64,000 nucleotides of DNA from Boletus sp. NGJ (taxonomy: Eukaryota > Basidiomycota > Agaricomycetes > Boletales > Boletaceae): NCBI GenBank assembly GCA_019096195.1, contig JAGTXK010000091.1:930001-994000 (forward strand), read 5' to 3'. The notes beneath the pieces are model-generated. The model was not told the DNA's origin. It did no database searches and was given only the letters and a program-made list of their open reading frames with translations. Of the stretch, positions 12,320 through 23,124 are shown piece by piece (the stretch's first letter is position 1; each line of letters opens with the position of its first letter). The position numbers and the translations under genes were made by a program.

Positions 12320-12478
12320 ATACCTCCACCTCCGAGCTTAGTCCTAGTAGTCCCAGCCCCTGTCGAGTAGCATCTCGAACCAGGTTCGACATTACCATCC
12401 ATACAATGTGATGGTTTAAAGTGGATGAAAACAAGTCCTTTTCTCTCACTTGCAACCCAACAACTTATCAGTAGTCCT

Positions 12479-13866
12479 TCACTGAGAAAACATGCATTTG
12501 ATGAAAGCACTCACAGATGCATCCGAGTCCAGCCACTGTTGTACCTTCTCACAACTATGTTCTTGAGAACGTTGTTCTCTCTCCTTGTTCTGTTTCTCCC
12601 ATTCTGCAGCCATCAATTCAGGTGTAGTGCCCTTCACCATCATTGACAAGTATAGGACCATATCCATGGCTTCGAGTAAGCCTGCTGACGCATCCGACGA
12701 GAATGTTCTTCTCCCTTTCTGTTTGTCCTTCGAGGGTTTCCAATCTGGGTCGTTGTTCCCTGGATCATCTAACTCAACTTCGGATTCATCGTCTTCGGGA
12801 GTGGAATGCTTTGGATTTTCAGCCAAGACTTTACTGAAGTCATCTTCAAACCGTTTCCGCAGCACGTCACCCAAAGGATTGCACCCCCAGTGCTTGACGA
12901 CGGCAGCCCCATACATGAAGTCAAGCAGGATGCTGGGTGGGGGTGGTAGCTCATCGCGGGACCAATCAGCTCGAATGTCACGTTGCAGAACAATATCCGA
13001 TCCTGTAGGTGGCATATGATATTGTAACGTCGTCCGGCTGTGTGGAATAGGACCTTGCTCAATCCACGGAACATCGGTGGGTAGCATGGCAAAATTCGGA
13101 GTCTGAACATGGCACATGTTAGAGACAACTGTGGGGGGGACATAAATTCTGGGCAAGCCTTAAGGAATCCAATTGCAGCCATGCCAAAATCTGCATGTAG
13201 GTCCTTGCGCAGAAGTATTCCATTCTCAATACAGTTGATATCAACATCGTCATCAAGAGAGTATGGCAGTTGTTCGTATAAACTGGAGCGGTCACGAACA
13301 ACATAAGTAATGTACTAATGAAAAGGTAAGCATCGCCCAGGACCTGCCAAGATCAAGTGAACATACGTTGCTGCCTTTGCTGTTATGTATGATATGCGCT
13401 GCATCGCAAAATTCATGACTACGCCCTGTGATAACGCAACTGTTGTCGCGTCTGCGAATATCCTCGCGGAACTTGGCGCGTCGCGGAGTAGCCACACTTG
13501 ACGTGATTCCGTCATTAAATGCCCAGTAGTCAACGAGATGGTACGTGTCTATCTCGCCACATCGTCAGAATATATTAATAGAACAGGAAGCACAAGCTTA
13601 CCGTTGGGGGCATAGTAGTATTCATGCTCGAGATTTTCGAATGAGACATTGTCATACTCGACGATCTCGCCTCCTGGAGTGGCCAAGAGGTGTCCCTTGG
13701 CGCCACAAACGGTAAATGTGGCGAAGCGTACCCATTTGAGTGGGTAAAGAGTGAATCTTTTGATGTCTTCACGCGGAATGGAAAGGGCCCGAATCCAGTG
13801 TTCGGTGGTGCCAGTGGATACACCTTCAAGTTGACTGTGCAGGTAGATATGAACAGTAGCAGCCAT
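12479..13866 (-). CDS. HNH_2-family nuclease-domain protein, copy B
   Basis: The exon plan is the same as in A and C: exon 1 13866-13602, then the HNH core (RRDNSCVITG, CDAAHIIHNSKG, ENGILLRKDLHQKF) and the acidic tail ending MFSQ at 12479. Intron 3 starts with GC (AAG then GCTTGCC) instead of GT, matching copy C. If that donor is used, the protein is about 408 aa; if not, the frame breaks after the HNH core. An in-frame ATG 87 bp upstream (13953) exists only in this copy because its upstream DNA differs. The HNH residues look intact. IPNSKG has become IHNSKG next to the first histidine cluster. Confidence 0.65.
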
Positions 13867-13888
13867 GATGAAAGTCGCGGCAAGAGCT

Positions 13889-16490
13889 GTCGCATTGATC
13901 TGAAGGTTGCTTAAGTAATTCGGACTGTCACAACTCACATGGTCGATAGCCACGGGCCATCATGAATTCTGCAAAGCTCAAACGGAAACTCGGCGATTTG
14001 GGTGTCGATACTTCGAGCAAGAGGGCAAATGAAAACTTCGCACTTTCCCCGTCCTCATGCCGCTCACAGTTCCTCCAGATTGGCACACCTCTGTCCCTCA
14101 AAAACTCAACAGACACCGTAGGCGAATTCGTACCGCTTTGGAAGCAAGAAGTCAGTTGCTGCTCGTCAGTGGGTTATTCATCTGATGCTTGCTGTCTAGG
14201 TGAGAAATGAAAAAGGCCGAGAAGACTACACGGCGCTTTCACCGGGGGTTTCTCTGCCGGGTACTTCAACTCAGTGGTTCAAAGGAAGGTTGGTCCGGTC
14301 ATATTGTGTATTTATCGTTCAGTGTGCGACTTAATTCGTATTTAGGATGGACACCCTCGACGTTTGTTTCCTCGCGATCGGATCGTGCCAAGGCTCGGAC
14401 GGGCCGACGGCGAGACCCGAGGACTTTTTGGATAAAGAAGATCTCACCTGTTCATCGTTTGGGTTCTCTCTAATCTGTTCAAAGTCGACAATCCAATCAC
14501 AAATTCAACGAGAACTGTTGGTAAATCACGGCGTCTCTACGGCAGATAGGCGTGTGGCGTTACAGGTAGCGCGTAACCTCCAAAGTCAACTTTTCTTTTA
14601 TGAAGTTGAGTGGGGCGATAAACCGCTACAGGACGGAGACAAGGACGTGTAAATATTCCTCGATGACCTTGAGGGTAACTCGGAGTCACAGAGGGAAAGG
14701 GAGTCATCACCTTTGCACCTAACCAGATGTTATGTGTTCCACAATTTCGCAGAAATCTATACTCATCATAGTGCCTTCAAGTTCGTCGAGCAAGCCCTCG
14801 AATCCCCTTCCCAGCTCGATCAGGGATTTGCCAGACTCATCAACCATATTGATTATATCAAGAGCAAACGCTGATGTAGGTAGTAGACTCAGACCTCCAG
14901 TAAGTCTTTCTCCAAGCTCGCTACCGTGTTTCTAGCAATTGTCATGTGCCAGTTCACTTTGCTTATTCTTAGGCTACTCCTTGTCAATCTCCCGCCCTCT
15001 TGGAGGCTGCTCATTCACCAGTAAGCATGTATACACGTTGTCCAACCCCTTACTCCTGGTCTCCTCCATGTATGAGGCATCATATCTAGGGGCTAGTACT
15101 CGATCTTGCGCAGACGGTTAACCTTTTTGATCGGCGTAATAGAGGTTGTGCAACAGAGCTCCGTTGGAAGGCTCAAGACTTGGACTGACCGAGTGGGATC
15201 GACAGTGGCAGCCAATCTAATTACCTGACGAACCTACTCAGACATGCAACTGTGAGGTGCGTGAGGCTTTCAGACCGCTGGGAAGAACTGCCGTGTTCTT
15301 TGTCAATGCCAGAATCACAAATTGGGGTTGACGAGGAGCCATGTATGTATATACACCTCATGGGAACTGCGGCTATTCCAGCTGATACTCGAGTTTGTGT
15401 GTATATCTGGCACCTGTTCCCACCCGCTGGGCACACCAGAATACGCGCCGGCGGTGACGTCAGCCGCCTGAGGAGGAGATACATCGACGGTGGGTATAGT
15501 CGCGATCGGACGAAACCGAGAAAATGGTCATCCCGCGCTGACCCGGGGAGGGGCCACAAGGTTTCTGGTCACCGCCCGCCACATCTGTCCATGATAGCGT
15601 CCACCGTCTTATCCGCACGTAGAACCACCGCCAATCAAGAAGTTGATTTCGAAATTAGATGTAGACATTTATACCTCGATGTGGACGCCAGATATCCCGT
15701 TCCCTAGATTTCCTGCACAGTGAAGTATAAGTACCGTTGTGAAAGGCTTCGTGTAGCTCATCAGCCGGCGAGGTTGCGCCTGAACCTCTGGGATGCGACG
15801 AGGATTATTCCAGTCACTGTGAAGGTGTTTTATAAACTTTCATTTGTCGCGGGATCCAAATGGCATTATGAAAAGCCTTGAACCTCTTTTGGTTTAATAA
15901 GTAGATGACCAAATTTTAGGGGTTTAAATTATGCATCTATTACAACAACTTTGTACTGGATGGACGTTTGGGATTTATTTGAAACAGGTGAACGAGGCAC
16001 ATTCCATGTCCTTGGCAATAAATTTTTTTTGGTTAAGCGTGATCTTGTGATGTGGAGGAACACACTGCCAGCAATATGAAGAACAGTACAGGCTGTGGCG
16101 GACCGAGAGAAGGCGGCTCCATCCACGTGTCACTTACCTAATCGGTTCGGTTCGATCGATATGAACTTCAAGACATGTCCCCAAACAGCTTTATTTTTTT
16201 GCACCTGTCTGCCTACGAGATCTTCTGACAGTAAAAATCTTGCACGTTCAACTACAGGCAGTGTACACTGTGTACACTGTACATGCATTAATGACACGCT
16301 ACCCAACCGAATATGACACTACCCAGTTCGAAGCACCGATCAGCACGGGTCCATGTCTGCATCGACCTATCAATAACTCAGACAGGTCAGCGGACGCGCC
16401 GTGCTGCCGTCGTTGGCAACGTTTCACTCATGTGGTACTCTACTTTCGATCGTCGTTCGCCAGTGTGCCTCGCATGTTCACAGCGCCGCT
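13889..16490. other. Gene-poor interval with a possible DEP-like coding relic
   Basis: From about 14500 to 14645 (+) an open stretch reads ELLVNHGVSTADRRVALQVA, continuing through SQLFFYEVEWGD. After a stop codon the same frame goes on as IFLDDLEGNSESQRE (about 14648-14700), and further open blocks reach 14872 (HNFAEIYTHHSAF, FARLINHIDYIKS). The blocks look once-coding and loosely resemble a DEP domain such as those in fungal RhoGEF or RGS proteins, but the match is weak. The longer open frame at 15252-15707 shows no domain. I see nothing else in this interval. Confidence 0.3.
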
Positions 16491-16502
16491 TCAGTGGATC
16501 AG

Positions 16503-16510
16503 TATAAATA
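16503..16510 (+). promoter_or_regulatory. TATA box of the GH5 gene
   Basis: TATAAATA lies 52 bp upstream of the GH5 start codon, a short but plausible spacing for a fungal gene with a brief 5' leader. Confidence 0.45.
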
Positions 16511-16561
16511 TTGGGCGATTCCGTGAATCTTTTTCCCTGGTCCAAATTCCGACTTCCCACG

Positions 16562-18746
16562 ATGAGGAACCTGCAGTTGGGTATATCCCTGTTCCTGTCG
16601 TCGACGCTCTTTCCGTATGTCCTTGCGGGACTGCCAAACTACAAGATATATGGTGTAAACTTGGGTTCATGGTCAGTACAGCTCAACTTCAGTTTTCCGC
16701 TTGACTCTTGATCCCGTCGGCCTAGGCTTGTGCTCGAGGCCTGGATGCTCCCACAAAGTACGCGCGCCCGTTGCACTATCACGCTTGCTCGTCTTGACTG
16801 TCTTCAGAATGGCTGAACATGGGTGGAGAATCGTGTGCAAATTGTGCAGATTGTATTTCAACCGAATTGTAAGTTGAACCTGCACCACAGCGCGACGTGA
16901 TTCGTATTTCACGCGGAGCTAGTGCATACGCCAAAGCGTATCCCCACACTGTTGATGAGAAATTTGCGCAACACTGGGATACGTGGTTCACTGAAGCCCA
17001 CGTCAATCAACTCAGAGAATATGGGATCAACACAGTTCGAGTCCCGGTATGTATGCAACTCCGCATTCTCCTTTATTTTAATGACAATCATTGATTGTCC
17101 AGCTCGGATATTGGATCGTTGAAGCACTCGTAGACCGCCCAACAGAAGCGTACCCTCGCGGAGGTCTTGCGTACCTAGTATGTACTTGAAAGCAAGAAAC
17201 CAGCCCCAGAATGTCAACATGAGCCGATTTGACAGCGCCGTGCCTTGACATGGATACAAGATGCCAAAATGGGGGTGATTTTGGATCACCATGCACTGCC
17301 AGGCGTTCAAACACCTTCGCAACAATTCACCGGAAAGTACGTGGTCTAACATCCCAAATTCATCGAAGCTGAGTACATGATAGTTGCACCACCGATGTTC
17401 AGTTCTATGTCAGTACGCTTGGCCGCATATATACTACGACCTGACGACCTGCCTACTAGACACCCTATAATTATCACCGTGCATTGGTTTGGACTGCTGT
17501 GATGACATCGCTCTCCCATCTCGATCCTAACTTTGGCAGTGTTTTCGCCATCGAGGCCATCAACGAGCCGATCATGGATGCTACGCAGACACCGGACTAT
17601 GGCGAATGTATGTTTTGCCATGTGTATTGATCCATCTGGACTCAAGCCCTTGTATTCCAGTCCAGGTCAACTTTGTCCAAACTGTTCGTGCTGTGGAGCT
17701 CACTCTTGGAATTCCGGTTCCTGGCATGTCGTTGAATGTCGCTACGTCAACAACGAACTTTACCGCCGCTCTTAGTGATGCGTGTTCGTCTCCTTTATTC
17801 AATGCTCAAGTTGCAGCAGCGCTTAAGGATGCTGTCCCTATCCTCCTCGAAATTGCCCATGAGTGCGGGATCGACGCCGAGTTTACATCGTCGTCATTCA
17901 GGTCCGACCGATCGTCATTGGTTACCACGTAAGATTTCCGGTATGCACAACGTGTCGTATAGCTTACATCGCCACAAGCTTCATGGACATTAACTGGCAG
18001 TACAACAACCCGTCCAACCCTGCAAATGCTGCGATCGGACCCCAGGGATACGATAACCATTTGTACTATTCGTAAGCAGCTGATCATCTCTTAAGTATCT
18101 CTCTGCTCACGCACGGTCAAGGTTCGGGGTAATGCTATCCGCGCGGTGTCTCTTGGCGCTTTACTCATCATGTTCTCCAGGGTGTTGCCGCTGCGGATCC
18201 GAATTCCTACTTGACAAGTGTGTGCAGTAAGTCATTTCATCGTATTTCTCAACTGTATTGTTCACCCTGCCGTACTCTTAGACCTGCAGCGTATCCAAAA
18301 TGATGCCGCCCTTGGCAACTCGCCTCTCTGGTTCGGTGAATGGGGACTTCCAACTCAATTCAATGCCACGGACGCATTCCTCAACCAGTGGGCAGATGCT
18401 CAGAAATGGGCGTACAGCAAAGGTGCTGGGTGGATCGTAAGTCATGGTCATTTGCACAAATCAAGGCTACCCTTCTCAAACCGAACTCGTGAACTACTTT
18501 TTATTAGTTTTGGAACTTCAAGACCGAGATTTCGAGTCTGACAAACGGAACTACGTTGGCTCGGCAATGGTATGTGGCCAAAACCAAGTGTTGAGCTCTT
18601 CCGTGCCGAAATCGTTGATGACCGATCTTGTTAGGTCTTACCTCGAAGGCGTTGAGATGGGATTCCTCACAAGGGATCCTTCCGCCTATAACGACCCCAA
18701 CGTGTGCGCACCGTACATTAATGGCACGAACAGCACGACGTCGTGA
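16562..18746 (+). CDS. Secreted GH5 exo-beta-1,3-glucanase-like enzyme
   Basis: Fifteen exons can be read in frame (sum 1419 nt, 472 aa), with introns of about 50-70 bp. A signal peptide (residues 1-22, hydrophobic, ending VLA) is followed by YGVNLGSWLVLEAW and MGGESCANC, the N-terminal signature of fungal GH5 glucanases. The HDH-like ILDHHALPG block follows, then the acid/base glutamate in IEAINEPI and the nucleophile glutamate in WFGEWGLP. The enzyme should cleave beta-1,3-glucan at the cell surface or outside, in wall remodelling. Exon 11 is only 7 nt (18122-18128, GTTCGGG), supplying parts of YYSFGG. The last exon ends with NGTNSTTS and has no obvious GPI signal. A convergent gene ends at 19274. 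Confidence 0.9.
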
Positions 18747-19273
18747 GCGTTGCCAGCGTTGTGCCTTGGATAAGGCGTGGGTGCTTGAACGCGGCTACCC
18801 TTGACTATTTATTACAATACCTAAAAAGTGGCCAATCGGGTTTTTTGATACCTCATACCTGACCCGCATACACTCGTTTTGTTCGTTTTTATTCGCGTTC
18901 TTTCTGGGGATGTACATAGTGATACCAAGTTTCTCGTTGCGCAAGTTCTGTGAAGAGCTGTAGTTGGCAGTCGTAGTCGACATGGAAAATTTTGATGTCT
19001 GGAGTGGTATACCACTACCCGCTGGGCAGTATACCCGGACCCGAAGTTGATTGGTATGCCCGAAATTTCCGGAAGAGATATAATAGGGTAGAATTACTTA
19101 AAGGCATAGTGGTAAGTACACAATATAATCCAATCCAGCATAACGCCCAAGTGTATCAGCGACCACAACTAATGCTACACGTACTTGATAACGAAATAAT
19201 AACAATGCCAACCGTCAGAGAGAGAAAGAGGTACAAGGGATACAACAATCGAAACGACAAGGTAAGACAATAC
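18747..19273. other. Intergenic region between convergent genes
   Basis: This holds the 3' flanks of the GH5 gene (+) and the 522-aa gene (-). No further gene or repeat was recognised. Confidence 0.5.
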
Positions 19274-20842
19274 CTAACACATCACTGCTTCCTTCCTTGC
19301 CGATCGAAAGTGTCCGATCATGTTAAACACGGATGGTTTCGTTTTCATCCTCAGACTTGTCAAACCGTTGTTGACAGCCCGCCGAGGCGCGTTGGTCGCC
19401 CGACTGCTTCCAAACTGTCGCGCGCGCACGTCCACGGGCGTGGTCAGAGATATAGCCGTCGCAGGCGTCACTGGGATCGAAACCACAGGCTCGAAACTAG
19501 CCTCAATAAAGTCCTTCCGGACTTTGTCTGCATCGATCGGTGAATTCGTAGGCCGCTTTGATCCCAGACTTGGCGGGGAGAGCTTGAGTGGTGGCGGCCG
19601 CCTCCTTGCTTTCCCTTTGGGATTCGACAATCCTATACTAACCCCCGCCGAGGTCGGAGACTTTGGATTCTTGGGGGAGGCACAGAGCCGCGAAAACGCC
19701 ACGTCGACTAAAAGGCCGGGCTTCCGCAGGTGCTTCGCAGCGCGACGCGGCCGAGAAGGAAGGGAGAGGACAGACATGGCAGGTCTATGTATCGCGAGGG
19801 GTACAATGGCGCTTCCAAACAGTGCGAGATCGTCCCCATCAAGCAAGTCGGTGGGCTGAACGACATACTCGGGGTCTAGATCGGAATACTGGGTCGACAC
19901 GCTGCCGCGCCGTTCCTCTCCTGGAATACCTGCCATAGAATGCGACGGGTTGCCGCCAAAGGTTACCCATTGGAGATCGCCAGTTGCGTGAGGGCGACAT
20001 TCGTCGCCCTCTGAAAGGAGATGGGCATATTCCCACTCCTCATCTTGGTCCCACCAGATACCGCCTTCGCTATCGCGGTAGACGTCGGCAAGACCGACGG
20101 CGCCTGCAGCCTTGGCCTGGGCTTGCATGAGACGCTTGATGTTATCATCCGTGTTGCCACCATCGGCGAACTGCATGACAGCAAGCTCATTAGCGAGAGG
20201 GGGTGGACGCATGGCATACTTTGCTTTCTTGCGCTTGGCGATGGCAGCGGCAGCTCCTGCCTTCATTTTCATAGGGGAGTCGGGACCAACAGATTTGGAC
20301 CTGCCTCGGGGTCGAAGGACGGAGAGCGAACGAAACCGGGTGAAACCGCGAGGTTTGCAAGTAGGAGAGGGGACAGGTGGTACGGGCATGTTCTTGGCGA
20401 CGTTTGGAGAAGGGGGTTTGATAGTGAGGGGTAGCGTAGCAGATATGGGGGTGTTGGGGAGTTGGAGGAAAACAGAGGTGTAGCCGACGGTGGTGAGATC
20501 GGCCTTGAAGTTGCGCACGGAAGGGGTGGTTATGTGGGCAGTGGTCGGTGTGGGGGCGACGTGGAGGAAGGATACGGAGGTGGCGCGAATGGAGGTAACG
20601 GATGGGCAACGACCCCTGCGGAGGGAAGGACGGCGATGTGGAGAGCGGGGAGAGAGGGGGGTGGGGGAACCAGGTTGAACGTGAGCAGCCCAGGCAGCGA
20701 TCGCGGACCTTCGGTGGGGGGCACACTCGAAAGATGGGCGGGAAGAGGGAGGGGGAGGGGGAGGCTGGAGGGGACGCCTTTTCTGGGGAGGGGGGCGAGC
20801 GAGGAAGGGATATTCGGTTTTAATAGCGGAATGCAACGCCAT
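19274..20842 (-). CDS. Conserved-looking protein of unknown function (522 aa)
   Basis: This is a single uninterrupted frame, unusual among its intron-rich neighbours. The N-terminus is proline-rich (residues 16-35) followed by Ser/Pro/Arg-rich sequence. A basic block (KRKKAKYAMRPPP, about residue 207) precedes the most globular-looking part, FADGGNTDDNIKRLMQAQAK and DVYRDSEGGIWWDQDEEWE. The latter, with its tryptophans and acidic residues, is the part most likely conserved. The C-terminal third is basic and low in complexity. No signal peptide or membrane segment is seen. I do not recognise a family. Several antisense open frames here are composition artefacts of GC-rich coding DNA. Confidence 0.6.
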   Translation of the reverse strand: MALHSAIKTEYPFLARPPPQKRRPLQPPPPPPSSRPSFECAPHRRSAIAAWAAHVQPGSPTPLSPRSPHRRPSLRRGRCPSVTSIRATSVSFLHVAPTPTTAHITTPSVRNFKADLTTVGYTSVFLQLPNTPISATLPLTIKPPSPNVAKNMPVPPVPSPTCKPRGFTRFRSLSVLRPRGRSKSVGPDSPMKMKAGAAAAIAKRKKAKYAMRPPPLANELAVMQFADGGNTDDNIKRLMQAQAKAAGAVGLADVYRDSEGGIWWDQDEEWEYAHLLSEGDECRPHATGDLQWVTFGGNPSHSMAGIPGEERRGSVSTQYSDLDPEYVVQPTDLLDGDDLALFGSAIVPLAIHRPAMSVLSLPSRPRRAAKHLRKPGLLVDVAFSRLCASPKNPKSPTSAGVSIGLSNPKGKARRRPPPLKLSPPSLGSKRPTNSPIDADKVRKDFIEASFEPVVSIPVTPATAISLTTPVDVRARQFGSSRATNAPRRAVNNGLTSLRMKTKPSVFNMIGHFRSARKEAVMC

Positions 20843-21603
20843 TGCGGGGGTTATCTGGAAAGCCAGTGAGCTCAGAAAGGATAATCAAGAACGGAAGAAG
20901 GCGTACAGGAAGTAGTAAACTGTAATGAAGGTGAGACAGAAAATGCCGGGAGAGACCAGCTCAACTTTGAGACATGACCCATTGAAGGAAGAGGCCCTTA
21001 TATGAAGGATCTACGAACAATTGACGGACTGGCACCCACAATTTAAACAAGGTCATTTCGTTCATTGTCCACTGTCTTTGTCCGTTTACAACAATTGCCT
21101 TTTAGGGGAACAAGTTGATTGGCGTTTCGCGCCTTGACAACGCGACCCAACTGATCAAAACAAAAAGATTGGTCTCACGCAGCCGCTTTACTAGCGTTGT
21201 ATTCGTTCCAACGACAATTCTCAGCCTCTATGTATGACTCCCTCCAACGTTGCACGTCTTTCTTCAACATCCAGGTACGCATCTTAACACCGTTTCTCCA
21301 TGATGCAAACCAAAGCGTCATCGCTGAGTGCAGCGCTGGCGAGACTCTTGAGACCGGTCGATATATTGAACATCGCTTTCCCTAAAGGGCACAAGAAATG
21401 TGAACGTGAACGCCTCGGATGCACGCCTGGCTCTCAATAGACCCTATCTCACGCTGCAGCCAAGGTAACGGAATCAAGCTTCGAGGCACCACGCGTCGCT
21501 ACACTCGTCAAGATAGATGGGTTTCGAGCCCGTCAGATACCTCACATATCCTACGCCCTTGTTACCAATACCATCGTTAGGTGCGCTACGTGTATGTATC
21601 GAT
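20843..21603. other. Intergenic region
   Basis: This is upstream of the 522-aa gene and downstream of the ZNF511-like gene. Short open frames (for example 21197-21385) lack domains. No RNA gene was recognised. Confidence 0.5.
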
Positions 21604-22961
21604 TTACTCGTTTCCTCTTCCCTTCACGCCGCCTTGAACCTGCATAACTCCACCCCGGGCTGTTCCGCGGGGAGGGAAACCCCTTGTATATCCACCTCGT
21701 TTGGCAGGTGCATCTGAGACGATCCCACCTCCACGTGCATGTACTGTATGTGGGCGAACATTTGCAGCGATCCTAGCTCTTCCTCTTCCTCTTGGACCGA
21801 AGTTGCCCCTCAACACTTGAGGATTATGTAGTTCAGGATGCATGAATCCTCCACTTTTTCCGCCCCGTCCAAACCGAATCGCTGGTGGCACCAACGAGAT
21901 CGAGCTCATCGACTGTACCAGATCGTCCACTCGTCCGTGCGATAACGAAGATGGGCGTACGCTTGATTGTCGAGGGGATGGCGGTTTTGGGGGAAACCGC
22001 GGGAGATCTAGCGTTGCTTCCGTCGTTGTACCGTGCTTTGGGTGTTTCTTCACCCTCATTCCCTTCATCAAGGTCTTCCTCTTCCTCTGCTTCGTCTTCG
22101 TCTTCGTCCTCCTCCTCCTCGTCTTCTTCGTCTTCTTCGTCCTCGTTTTCAGAGTCAGGGTCTACTTCCATGTTTTCCTTTTCCTCGGTCTTGTTCTCTT
22201 GTCCTTTATTGTTGTCCCTCGGCTTCCATGTTCCCCGTATCATACTCGCTCCATCTCCCCATCTCTTCAGGAGGTCACCAACCCCCCTGTTAGTGACAGC
22301 AAAAAAATATTCCTTTGGGTATGAATGCGCTTGGATGAGATGTAACCTTCGTGTTTTAGGTGTCGAGAACAGACGTGGACACGAAACTAGATGACAAGCA
22401 AACTACGACAACAGTCCCCCCGCCTGAGTGCCCCGATAGGGATGGATCGACAGATAGGAACACGCACGATCTTTTCTCCCCTCTCTCGCCGCACCGCAGC
22501 AAGTGGGTCGTGGCACTCTGTCTGATGCTGTTGATAACCATCAAAAATATGTAACGATCAGTATCAAAGCATCCGCGACAAGGTCAATGCCGTGGACAGA
22601 TCAACATCCTCACCAACTCCAAAAGTCGCGCATCTGGAAAGACGCACCCACATCCCCGTTGCTCACACACGTGTGCGTGGTATTTCCCGTAGTGAATTTC
22701 GAGATCGCGCGAGTCGGCGATCGGGGTGGGGTTATTGAGCGGCGGATTGCAAGTGGGGGGTAACGTGCACAGTAAGGCGCGATCGCGGGTATGTGTGTCG
22801 GATGTTCGAGAAGACTTGTACATGGGTGCCGATTCTTGATCTTGACTACCGTCTCGCGTTTGATGTTGTACTTGGACTTTGTTGATGGACGAGGTCGTGT
22901 GGAGAGATGGCGCGTCTGATAATCTGGGAGAGGCGCGTGGCCGCTTGGAGGTGTGCATCAA
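21604..22961 (-). CDS. ZNF511-like C2H2 zinc-finger protein
   Basis: Four exons (22961-22614, 22527-22468, 22402-22054, 22007-21604) sum to 1161 nt, 386 aa, all in phase. The N-terminal 85 residues are low-complexity. The finger region reads CNPPLNN, HYGKYHAHVCEQRGC and FPDARLLEL, then HQTECHDPL, IFACHLVSCPRLF, RRLHLIQAHSYPKEYFF, and the family tail GVGDLLKRWGDGASMIRG. This is the ZNF511/CG-type order with finger pairs split by introns. A long E/D tract (about residues 200-235) follows, and a C-terminus with SLVPPAIRFGRGGKSGGF and RG/RGG repeats suggests nucleic-acid contact. The exact role of fungal members is not established. The ATG at 22961 is the first in frame; the next ATG is immediately adjacent. 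Confidence 0.8.
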
Positions 22962-23124
22962 AAAGGCGTGGCTGAGGTGCGTTCGCGTAGATGGTGAAGG
23001 ATCATCACAACGCCGCTGAGTTTGAAACTATACGTCACGCCGTCGTGACGCGTGTCACATCAACCTATCCCGAACCCTCGTCAGTGCCCGTCGCGACGAC
23101 GTTAGCTACATTTACCACGTCCAA
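22962..23124. promoter_or_regulatory. Divergent promoter of ZNF511-like and KHDC4-like genes
   Basis: The 163-bp gap separates two divergent start codons. It contains a 7-bp inverted repeat, CGTCACG/CGTGACG (23033-23039 and 23044-23050, 4-bp spacer), within TACGTCAC, a CRE/bZIP-like site, with a further GTGTCAC after it. Co-regulation of the two RNA- or nucleic-acid-related genes from this site is an inference. Confidence 0.5.

Larger units (their letters stand above)
10897..13888 (-). mobile_element. HNH-unit repeat, copy B (leader end missing)
   Basis: Minus-strand reading: similarity to C begins just upstream of the HNH start codon (about 13888) and continues through the HNH gene, the convergent second gene and the distal tail to the terminus GATCCATC at 10897. 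Sequence upstream of 13888 is unrelated to the leader of A and C, so B lacks the first ~0.7 kb including the GTGTA cluster. Copies A and B together thus present both termini of the unit, back to back, but each is truncated at its other side. Confidence 0.75.

Noticed and set aside
7883-13888. Copies A and B as a plain unequal-crossover tandem duplication
   Set aside because: Not excluded, but A and B are truncated at opposite sides and meet exactly at two complete termini, which a simple tandem duplication would not produce.
15252-15707. 151-codon open frame (+)
   Set aside because: There is no domain, no neighbouring exons and arginine-rich random-like composition.
20462-20869. Gly/Arg-rich open frames on the plus strand
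   Set aside because: They are antisense to the Pro-rich N-terminus of the 522-aa gene; there is no start context or domain.
21833-22243. Acidic open frame continuing to a different stop in the ZNF511-like gene
   Set aside because: A 46-bp GT-AG intron (22053-22008) joins the acidic part to the RGG-rich frame, matching the family tail SLVPPAIRFGRGG.
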